Of a stretch of DNA of 33,415 nt, positions 20,045 to 29,900 are shown in pieces. The stretch covers positions 1 to 33,415 of the forward strand of contig BBXU01000362.1 in NCBI GenBank assembly GCA_001598975.1, written 5' to 3'. This DNA is from Parachlorella kessleri. Lineage: Eukaryota; Chlorophyta; Trebouxiophyceae; Chlorellales; Chlorellaceae. Each line of letters opens with the position of its first letter. Position 1 is the first letter of the stretch. Under the pieces are notes generated by a model that worked only from the letters and a program-made list of their open reading frames with translations, did no database searches and was not told where the DNA came from. The position numbers and the translations under genes were made by a program.

Positions 20045-23000
20045 TCACAACTCTGCAGCTATATGAGCTTCTGCCTCTGCCGGATTCTCCTCCATCTCCT
20101 TAGCCAGCTGGACGTCTGAGTCTGCCTTGGGCATGCTGCAGAACGGCTGCTGCTGCGCTGCAGCCGCGAGCCGCTGCTGTGCTGCTGCGGGAAGGTATGA
20201 GTGGCAGGCCTGTCCCACTTGGCTAAGGAAGATGCCAGGCTGCAGCAGCAGGGGAGTAAGGCCACACAACTGAAAGGTCAGGAGGCTAAGCCAGCTCCTG
20301 CGACGAGCAAACTGCCCTTCGACTAAGTGGTTCTTCATGCCCATCGAGCATCACATACAGCAATCACAGGTGCGGACTGAAGGGATATCGCTGTTCATGG
20401 AGTCTCCTACAGTGCTCTTTCGCCGCCACCTCCCACAGAGCTTATCAAATGTGATATCCCAGCACATTAACAGTGCCACCACACACACCTGGTCAATGAA
20501 TGGGTAGTGCCCTGCGTTTGGTGTGGTTATGATGTCGTGGTCTGAGGGCACTGAGGGGCTCCTAGACTTGGCCAGGGTATCCACCACCCGCTTGGCTGCC
20601 TTGGGATCCATCCAGTCATGATCGCCATAGATGAAGGTGATCGGTACCTGCGAGTTATACACCCAGAGATATCACAGAATGACATGCGTAGCTTCCATAG
20701 GGCACAAAATGCTAGTCCCAGGAGGCGCTCTGACCAAGCAACATATAACATATGCCAGTTAGTCAACTGTCACCCAGTGCCAGTCCATAGGCACACTTTC
20801 AGGGTAGAGAGCACACTAGTGCCGAACCAGCAAGCGAAATATTGACACAACAAAAATGTAGCAACTATTTTGCACCTTGAGCTCATGCAGACGGTCCTCC
20901 AGGGCATGCCTTGGGAAGGCAAAGGGCTCCAGCAGGTGGCTCAGCGCATACTCGCCGCTCCCTCGCGCCGCCAGGATGTGGTAGCTGCAGCCAGGGCAGA
21001 AGGACCAACATTTAGCGGTTGGCACACAGCAATGCTGATGTGGAGTACCAAAGCTGCCAACATGTGCTAGCTTTATGGTTACAAAGAGAGTACAAAGAGG
21101 AGGCAGACACAGCGGAGGCACAAAGCGGCCAATGCAAGCAATTTCAAACAAGTACAAAGCACGCCGTATCTTAATCTATGCTGGGCTGCATCTCTGCATT
21201 TTTGACCCGAGTGGCAACTCGGCAGCCAAGGGACTCACAAGTACTGCTCGAAGCGGGACACCTCCTCGTCTGTCAGGTGCATGCCCTGCAATGAGCATGA
21301 TTAAGGTACCCAAGTTCGATAGGTGCTTGTGCTCCGGCTGGCAAGTCCAACCCACGACATGCATAACCAATTACTGGCCCGGTTGAGCACAAGCCTCCTC
21401 ATGCTCTCCACTCAGGTGCATCAACGGCAGCAACCGTACGGCTTTGACACCCGGTCGGCTTACCTGCTTGAACCGATTCCTGGCGTACTTGCTAACCAGG
21501 CCAGGGCCCCACGGCCCCACAGAGCGAATCACACTGCCGGGGGTGACACCCCAGCTCCAGACACCCCTGGCAACCCTGCACATGAACCAGGCAGACTTCA
21601 CCCTGTCCGCCATTTATAATGACCATCGCCTTGCCCTACTAGCAGTAGAAGCAGTCGGAAGTTGCACGCCTAGCAAATATAATTTCCAACGTAACACAGC
21701 TCATATGCAAAGTAGAAGCCATAGTTGCAGGTATCATGGGCTAAACTCCCAGGCCAGTTGCAGCCATACGTACTTAAAGACCGCGCCACGCAGCCCACTG
21801 CGCAAGGCGGCAGGCGGTTGCCAACCCTCCGGCTTCCTGCCCTGCAATATGTAACACACACCCAGCCTCTGAGCGCCAAGCCTACGAACCAACAGTCCCT
21901 GGACCTGGTAACCAGGAGTTTTCACCCTACAACCTTGGCTGCCTAGACATGCTTTCCGCCGCCAATGGGGGCCTGGGCTTTGCCATCTGATAGCAAACCG
22001 CTGGCTGCCGTGGTCTGGCCCTTGTGGGCCGAAAACAAAGTAGTCATGGAGAAGCACAGGCACTAAAAATATAATGGAGGGCAAACAACAAACAATGCCT
22101 GCAGACCTCTGCCGCAGGCCAGGCACAATAGAGATATCCAAACAGGGAGCGTCACATGGACCAGAGGTACGCACCACTCCTGCCGGACAGACGAGGATCA
22201 AATGCTGGACCCGCTCCGGATGCCGCAGGGCGTACACAGCAGACAGGTAGCCACCCAGAGAGTGCCCCATCAGCACCATCCTGCAACCAAGGGCAGACCA
22301 CACATCTTCAAATGGAGCACAGCAACCCTTTCTTTCCGTCCTTCCATTGCCGCTGGTGCGCCCCGCTATATGCTGGGTGCACAGCCTATACATCTTCAAA
22401 TGCATAGTGCTCGGGCTGCATCACTAAACGCAGATGGAAGGTTCCAAACTGGCATGCAGCTTAACAAAAGGGCAAATATCGCCTTCACCCCGCTTGAACA
22501 CAGTTGTCACACCTCCGACAGGACAAATGAAGCTGTCAAGCTGAGGGGCAGAAAGCGGCGCCACCAGCTCCCAGGCCTCCTAGTGCACTCTCCAACCACT
22601 GCAACCCCCGAATCCTTGGCTACTGCCGACCCAAACCCCCATCACGGGCTACTGCCAACCCCCCATGTGACTGCTGCGCACTTGTCAATGCCCTCCTCTT
22701 GCCGCCACTTGTCTAGGGAGGAAATGAAGAAGTCCTCTGTCTCCTTCGTATTGCGCGCCTTGAATGGCGGGCGACCTACAACAGCACAAGGCAGCACATT
22801 CCAGTTCAACATAGCATCGCACCAGCAGCGCAGGATGCAATCGAGCTCAAAGGCTTACGGAGGCAACAAAAGCCCATGCTGCGCTTCACAGACAGGTGGG
22901 CTGGGGAATGACTACGGGCAGATGAAAAGCAAGACAGCGTACGTGTAACTCAGACTTATTCCATCATTCCACACAAAGCAGAAAGGCCACTTTCGTCGCC

Positions 23001-24152
23001 CACCTGACAGCCCGGTGCCTAGTAGGTCCACAGCAAATAACCTAAAGGCTGTGGACAGCCCATCGAAAACCCTGCATGGGAGTATGCATACAGTTGAGAA
23101 AACCCTGCATGGGAGTATGCATACAGTTGAGAAATGCAAGCATCAATGCTTCAAGTACAACGCACATGACATCTCTAGAATGATCGGCTCAGTTGTACAA
23201 ACAGGTACCCGTGCCATGTTATATGTCCCGCAGAATCAGCAACACCATCACATGTGCTCTGACGGTGATGCAAGCCAGCTCTCACAATTCCCAGTTCCCT
23301 GAGCCCCCACCTGAAGAAGAAGCCACTACCTGCTGCATACCCAGGGATGGCCACAAGCGTGGGGCAGTCTGTATGCTGCAGCCCTGCAGTGATTGTGTGC
23401 ATGTACTCGTCCTTGCGCGGTCCCACAGCCACATCCTTGGTGCCTATGTTGGTCCTGCAGGCGGCTCAGCTCGCTCTTTCTTTGTGGCCTTCGCATATGG
23501 GTACCGTATGGGTACATATCTATCTGAGGGGTGCAGGTAGCGAGCAGCCGTCAAGGCAACAGGAGAAACAACGTTCCGTTGCGGCTTTTAGCTTTGGGGG
23601 GCACGGCCCAAACCCAAATAAGCACTCATCCTCCTGCATTTAGTTGGCTGGATGCCTGGCTGGCTTTAGGGACCCCACAGGCCTGACAGGTGTTGCCCAA
23701 CTGGCCCCTAGAGCTAGGGATACTTGGACGTTCCGACTCACGAGGGATGGGCCAGTGAGAGCAGTGCCTGCTCCGCTGCCACAGCCTCCTTATGGCTCGT
23801 CTGGCGCCACCTTGAGTACCTCCGCCACCTACAGTACTCCAAGGGCAGCAGAGCACACCCTGTAAGCTCCTGAGCAGGGCGACTCTCCGCCTTAGGGCAC
23901 GAACTTGAAATCTCCAACTCACCAGGGAACAACCAGGCCGGTCTCGCTCAACGTTGCCTGTGTAGCAGCAGCGTCCATTACTTGGAAGGCAGCGAGGCCC
24001 AACCTTCGGAGCGGGGTAAGATTCTGAAAAGCCAGTGTGCCAAAAGAAAGAGTTGCTGCTAGGATCAGGACTGTCCTGCTGCAACACACCATTAAAAAGC
24101 GACAAGAAGGGCGCTTTGACAGGCAGAAGCTTCCCCGACATTTTTTAGCCAT
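20045..24152 (-). CDS. ABHD5: CGI-58/ABHD5-like alpha/beta hydrolase (lipid metabolism)
   Basis: Twelve exons give 472 residues: 24152-23923, 23828-23742, 23454-23311, 23071-23004, 22775-22682, 22280-22175, 21841-21774, 21575-21464, 21285-21239, 20984-20876, 20647-20489 and 20239-20045. Residues ~28-42 are hydrophobic and follow a Cys/Lys/Arg-rich N-terminus: a membrane anchor or targeting peptide. The family's N-terminal motif is seen as [20 protein letters not shown]. The fold follows: [45 protein letters not shown], nucleophile elbow MGHSLGGY (Ser ~215), YGDHDWMD and GHYPFID (His ~402, Asp ~407, an HX4D motif). The best match is plant At4g24160, reported as a lysophosphatidate acyltransferase with lipase activity, and CGI-58. 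Animal ABHD5 has Asn in place of the nucleophile, so this version is probably catalytically active. Pro replaces the usual His of the HG oxyanion dipeptide (residue 143). The C-terminus is Ala/Gln/Glu-rich. Confidence 0.87.
23066..23131. repeat. Perfect 33-bp tandem duplication across a 3' splice site
   Basis: Positions 23066-23098 and 23099-23131 are identical. The unit spans the last intron bases and first exon bases at the acceptor of the fourth exon of the CGI-58-like gene (minus strand). It therefore creates two identical ...ATGCAG|GGTTTTC acceptors 33 bases apart. Confidence 0.95.
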
Positions 24153-24768
24153 GACCAGAGGTTATATCACCCCGCGTGATCAGGCGCGGCTGATCACTTG
24201 TGCCCCGCTTTCCAGAGCGCCTTGTGTCCTTGGACAGTCCAGGTGCTTGTTCAGGCCAAGCGGAGGATATAGCCTGCCTTGCATGATGTTGTGATCTGCC
24301 ATGCTGGTGTGTATAGCAGCCCGCAGTGTTATGTCACTCGAGCTGTCGCCGACATCCTCTGTGTGCCTCCCTGCCCCCTTACACAAACATCTAAGATCCA
24401 CAGCAGCATGGACTGTATTACAAACGATACTTGAAGACCCCTAACCATGCGAGTACGAACAAGCAAGGAGCAGCATTTAGCAGTGTCATCAGTTTGGGAA
24501 CACAAGTAGCAGTGAAAAAGGTATGCGGGAGAGAAAACATGGCACAGGCACTAACCTTCATCCCAAGGCTTTTGCCGCATTAGGTCCGACAATCGGTCGC
24601 TATACACGCGAAAGGGACGTCGCACCACTCACTCGCATGCGGCGTGTTGCTGCAAGGCGCGGAAGCCTACTCCACCGAGCTGACTTGCTAAGCTTCAGCT
24701 CTCCCACGCCATCCGTCGCAGACATACAAGCAATACACACGCTAGTACTAGCAAGATGGTAACCCATC
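24153..24768. other. Intergenic between two minus-strand genes
   Basis: The right part is the 3' flank of the OEP24-like gene and the left part is the 5' flank of the CGI-58-like gene. Minus-strand TGTAA motifs at 24379-24383 and 24418-24422 suggest that the upstream transcript ends here. No gene is supported. Confidence 0.5.
24418..24422 (-). terminator. Candidate poly(A) signal TGTAA, minus strand
   Basis: This TGTAA lies about 350 nt beyond the OEP24-like stop, a normal distance for an algal 3' UTR. A second copy lies at 24379-24383. Confidence 0.4.
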
Positions 24769-26243
24769 TCAGAAGCTGAACTCCTGGTTGACTGTAAGGG
24801 AAGCCTCCTTGGCTGCAACACCGTTCCTGTCGACCCTAGTCTTGAGCGTTGCCTGCAGCACCAGCCAGCAGGTCAGTAGCAGAGGCAAGCAGCAATACGA
24901 CTGGCCCTCCCTCAATACTTAATCCACCTGCAAACACATGAGCCTCATCAGGATGGAGCTGGTCCCTCACAAGGCACTTCTCGCCGACTGCAGCATCCTT
25001 GCCATCACCCAGCCACTAACCCACATACCCATTGCCCCACATTTCCGCCTCAACCTCTCCTCCTGTGATGCTGCTGCACCGGACCTGGGTGGCTAGGGAC
25101 GATCAAGTCCCTTGAGCAGCCTCCAATATGGGCGCCACACTTAGCAACTTGAGCCATGCACGAATGCACAGGGCCAAAGCAAGCGGCGGCACAACATCAC
25201 CCACCTTGAGTGGCTTGTACGTCCAGTTGAGTGTACCAGTCTCCTTCTTGGGCTCCCAGACCGCCTCCAGCATGTGCCTGCCCTCCCTGCGGCTCACGCT
25301 CAGCTTGGGCTCCCTCCTCAGGAAGTTGTAGCTGGCGGCCGCGGTGTTGGGGCCCTCGGTGAGGGTGTAGGTGGCGGCCGCTTCTTCTGTACGGAAGTTG
25401 TAGCTGCCGTACAGCTTGCTGCGCTTGTCCAGCCTCCACTGCAGGGAGCAAGGCGCATGGGGAGCAGGGGGTAGGGGCCGGTGTCCAGCCCAGCAATTTC
25501 ATGAGGCCCAGCTGGTCCTCACTAATATCTCTAAGTTCTGCGCTGTTGTCCTGCAACTGATCCGTCCATAGGACAGCCAAAGCAAACAGCAGTTGGTTTG
25601 CCACAACTGCAACAGCTAGGTTGATTAATCGGAATCGCTGGCTGTGCACTGCGCTATTCGCTGCTGCACGGCGCTCACAAGCTGTCGAGGCCTCCGCAAT
25701 CCAACCAACCAGCACCACGGCATGGACAGCAGCCCGGGCTCACCGTCTCCTCAAGAATGAAAGCATCATCCTTTTGCTTATAGGTCCCCTTAAGTGTGAG
25801 TATGCTGCCATTGACAACCTTGTCAACTGAGAGGGAGCCAGAGCCGGTGCTGCCGCCAAAGTCATACGTGAGAGACCCCTTGACGTTGTCTGCAACAGCC
25901 AGGTGGACTGGTAAATAGGTGGCGTTAGCCTGCTGGCATCTTGCCATGTAGCCATCGTTGCTGCCGCGCCTAGGGTTGACCACCTTAACAGTGGCTTGGT
26001 GGACAGCAAACCCTAGCTGATCGACAACAGGCACTCACCACTTAGCTGCCTCTCCGCTGTCAGCACAACTTCCTTGAGGGTCTGGCCTTGGTCTTTGAAG
26101 GTGGCGTCGGTGAGAGACAGCGACAGGGTCGTGCCGTTAATCCTTTTCTTGAAGGTCGCCTTTGCTCCAACATCTGTCTGGTCTGGCACGCCGTTCTTTC
26201 CGAACGACTTTGCCGTGATGGTAACCTGTGCGTTCGAAGCCAT
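24769..26243 (-). CDS. OEP24: OEP24-like chloroplast outer-envelope pore protein
   Basis: Four exons join in phase: 26243-26039, 25889-25744, 25438-25205 and 24852-24769, giving 222 residues, close to the ~213 of plant OEP24. The sequence is a run of short alternating strands, as in a beta-barrel: QVTITAKSFG, TTLSLSLTDATFKD, EVVLTAERQL, GSLTYDFGG, GSILTLKGTYKQKDDAF, KLYGSYNFRTEEAAATYTL, HMLEAVWEPKKETGTLNWTY, ATLKTRVDR and ASLTVNQEFSF. LTDATF and the late WTY/strand pattern recall plant OEP24, a slightly cation-selective pore for phosphorylated sugars and other metabolites. There is no transit peptide, as expected for an outer-envelope protein. The last residue is Phe in a strand-like NQEFSF, as in C-terminal barrel insertion signals. 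The assignment rests on pattern and recalled similarity, so another small plastid or mitochondrial barrel is possible. It is divergent from the LRR wall-protein gene. Confidence 0.72.
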
Positions 26244-26904
26244 CGCTCCTTGCTGGCACGCCTGCTTCCTGGCTTACTGGCACAACTTTGGTTTTCTAGA
26301 GGGGCGCTGAGCATCGACACCAAGCAAAGTGGCAACCTGGCCTTGGCTTGTACTGGTTGTAGTGCTGGCCTAAGCGATGGGGACTAGTGCTGAATGGCCC
26401 GTCGCCAAACAAGCAAGGACGAGTAGGTAGTGTAGCTCAAGGGTATAGGTTGGCGGGGTAGGGGCCGGCTAGTCTTTCGACTGCGTTAGTGCCCCAACTC
26501 AACAGCAGCAGCACAGACATGTCAGACATGTTGTCACGGTACAGCCAGGGCGTGTCAGGTTGATCAGGAGCCAAAGGAGCTTGGGAGAATAAAGGTGAAG
26601 CCCCGTGGTACTCGGCTTAATGTGTGCTGCCTCTCAAGTGGGGTTTTGCCAGCTGGCCAACGTGTCTTAGACACACCCGAAGCCTGGGCACATCGCTCGA
26701 CGTAGCAAGCACATCAACTAATTTTCGGTTTAGCAATAAACGCAAAGGAGCCTGGGCTGCGAGTAGGCCACCATGCATCGCGAGCCTTGATCAGTTGTGA
26801 CGTGTGCCTGCCCAACGTCCCAAGGAGACATACGCACCCTCATGGGCTGGTGCTATGTTGCAGAGGGTGGGCAGCCCACACGCGCTCGCCGTGCAGTGTT
26901 GGCG
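26244..26904. promoter_or_regulatory. Shared 5' region of OEP24-like and LRR wall-protein genes
   Basis: About 660 bases lie between the OEP24-like start and the chosen LRR-protein start. They should contain both promoters. No TATA box or repeated element stands out. The part at 26842-26904 is in frame with the LRR protein and would add 21 residues if the upstream ATG at 26842 is used. Confidence 0.4.
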
Positions 26905-29900
26905 ATGGGGCTGGCGCTCGCATGCTGCCTGCTGGCCTTGTTGGCCTTCAACCAAGCGACCCTTGCCAGGGACTTGTCCCTGGAACAGCAGGCTGCCATA
27001 CTGAAGGAGTTCAAGGTGAGTGGTCTGGCTAATCTCCAGATCATCAGGGAGTGGTGTTAGCTGTGGAACTCGAGGCAGAGTGGGTTGGAGCTTGTAAAGA
27101 GGCTCACACGACTTAAGTGTACGCTGACCTCTTGCCGGCTGTCCCTGCCAAGGTTTGGCAGGACCATGAGAGCCTTGCCGCCGAGGGCTTGGCCTTGGCG
27201 GCAAGAGCGTTCCTCTGGACGCCTGGACGTTCAGCATGCCAGGATTTTTTTCGCTTGGTGCAGGAGCTCGCTGAGTTCCCAGCTCATGTGCGATGGGAGG
27301 GGGGCGACCCTTGCGCCGGCCCGTGGGACGGTGTGGTCTGCAGCCATGACCAGCAGGGCGTCGTGGGTCTGTGAGTCGTGCGAGCTATGTGGGAGGCAGG
27401 GGGCTATCAGCGCTGCAGCTCGCGGGAGTAGCATAGGGGGAGGCCGTCACTTTCGTCGTGGGCTGTTGGGAGTGTAGCTATGCAGGGGTGTCGGTCGCAC
27501 ATGGAAGCCAGTAGCTTGGGGGCTGTTGTCGTGAGCTGCGGCTGCCGCTGTGTTGTCAGCGGGACAAGGCTGACTCTCCCCGGACTACGGCACTTGGCGG
27601 AAAAAGCTGGTTGTAGATAAGGCGCAAGGGTGCACCCAGGGCGGATCTTGTTCCCAAAATGTGCCTACTGCGGTGCAAGTGGCGCTTGGAACAAGCACAG
27701 TCACAGTCATGCGTGTGTGTCCCTGCGTGTAGGGAGCTGGACAGCTACAGCCTGACAGGGCGCCTTAGCCGCTCCCTAGGCCGGCTGAGCAGTCTGCGCA
27801 TGATCGACTTATCCCATAACCAGCTGACAGGGACCCTGCCACGGGAGTGGAAATCCCTCACCAACCTCAAGGCAAGCATGTCGCTTAGCTTGTTTCGCAG
27901 GTCTCACAGGCCTTGAAGGGTTTGTTCTCGTAGTAGCGGCTTATATATTTTTACCTTGCACCGGCTTGTCGCTGTTGGTGTTTCTTGTTTGGAAGGCTGT
28001 CTTTGCACCTATGGGGATGCTCAACCCCTTGCGGTGTACCCCCTAAGGCTAGGGATGCGCATGCAAGTTGTGTCAGCAAGACCCCTAGACCCCCACTGTC
28101 CTGCACACTGAACTGCCACCCCGCACTATGCATAGTGTGTTGAGTGCTGCAGGTGCTGTCCCTGTCGCACAACAGGCTGGGGGGCTCGCTACCTGCCAGC
28201 TGGGCGGCCATGTCAGCACTACAGGCAGCCTACCTGGACGGGAACCACCTGTCAGGGGACCTGCCCGCACGCTGGGCCGAGCTGCCCTCCCTTGCCTTCC
28301 TGTGAGCGTGCGGGGCTCGTCTGGCAGCAGAGCTGTGGCAACCCTGGCATGGGTGGCGTTGGGGCAGCACTAGGACGATGGCAGACTGCCGTTCAGTAGA
28401 AGCCTGGCATTGGTTGTGACAGTATATGCCACACTCACCTTAAGGCAGGCGTGCGGCCAGTGGCGGGCTCGCCGGAGTGTGTGGTGCGGGGTATTTCCCG
28501 GCCGGTTGTGGTCGTAGGGGGAGCCAATCGCACCAACAAGCTACCACAGCGTTTTCCTCCCGGCACCAGCTGCTGCATGCCCATGCCTTCACATGGCCTG
28601 CTGCCCCGCGCTGTGGCTGCGTGCTGCAGGGACGTGAGGGGGAACCCTGGCATGTGTGGGTCTCGGGAGGGGCTGCTGGATGGGACCTCCCTGGCCTTGT
28701 CAGAGCTGCAGGCCAGGCTGGGGGAGGGGCTGCTGTTCGATGCCGGCACAGTGGATCGGCTGTGTTGGGTGCCGGCTGTCGCTGCTGCTGCACAGGTGGG
28801 TCAGAGGGCCGTCTGGTGCAGGTTGTTATCCCACAGTCCAAGCCCCACCCTTGCAGGAGCTAGACTCACACGAAGCCTTCATTTTTGCCTGGCTGTACGG
28901 CCGCATCTTTCCATGCACACGCCGCCTCCTCGAGGTTGCCGGCCAGAGCAAAGAGCGGCTTACCGGCATTGTGGTGGTCGGGGAAGCCGCTCTTTGCTGG
29001 GGCCAGCGTCCTTCAGGAGGTTGCGTGTGCATGGAAGGGAGCGGCCCTACAGCCAGGCAGAAGAATGAAGGCTTCAAGTAGGGTCTGGCTTCTGCAAGGG
29101 TGGGCTTTCGACTGCATTAGCAATCACTGGGTTGATCGCCATTTCGCACGACGTTTATCCAGGTACCCTTTGGTGTCATATTGTGGCTGCTTCCTCCTGA
29201 TATCTCCCTAGGTGAAAGTGCCAGTCGGACTGCCTGGCCGGTGCTGACTTCAGACGGTGTCAGTGTCAAGCCGAGGTGCCCTTGAGATTGTGCTTGCTGC
29301 GCTTGGTCACATGGTCACATGGCGCATGTGAGGGGCCACACGGGGGGCATGTAAGGCTGGCTTAGATGCCAACTCTCTGGCTTGCGGAGGCAGACAGCCC
29401 CCAGTGTTGCCAACTCAGTGAGGGCCCTTGCTGGTATACCATTGCATGGGGATGGCGTCACAGCTCAGCGCTTAAAGGGACACAACACCCTAAGGTCTAC
29501 CCACGACGGCTGGTGGTTGCAGGACGGGTCAGCCAGGCTGGCGGTACAGGAAGTGTTGGAGGACGACCTGCTCAACGACAGGGTGATGCTGCTTGAGGAG
29601 GCTATAGGCTTCCCTCTCGCCTTTGGTGGGTAGCGACCGCGGCACGCACTGCCTTGCCCAGCGCCATGCTGGCGCGGGTGTCCGGAGCAGCGCTGTGGTG
29701 CTGGCAAATGTGGCTTCTCTGTTGCTGTGTGTGTGGTTGGGTGGGTGGAAATGCCCGGAATGAGATAGGGCACTGATGGGTACCCTGGCCTACCACTTGC
29801 AAGCTCCTATTTGAGTGACATAAAGCTTGCCTGGATTGTTAGAAGCGAGGTGGCTGCCTAGCAGCTGCTCCTGCGCCGGGCCGGGGCATCCCTTTGTGTG

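Noticed and set aside
21734..22405. 223-residue minus-strand frame containing the GHSLGG exon
   Set aside because: It reads through two introns of the CGI-58-like gene. Only the 22280-22175 part matches the family, and the rest is better explained by exon 21841-21774 in another frame.
22202..22948. 248-residue plus-strand open frame
   Set aside because: It is antisense to two CGI-58-like exons and introns, with no domain-like sequence or splice partners.
28456..29068. Overlapping open frames around 28.45-29.07 kb that could be a separate gene
   Set aside because: They cross LRR-gene exons and introns in the wrong phases. The Cys-capped LRR end (GNPGMCG) and its phase explain 28630-28795.
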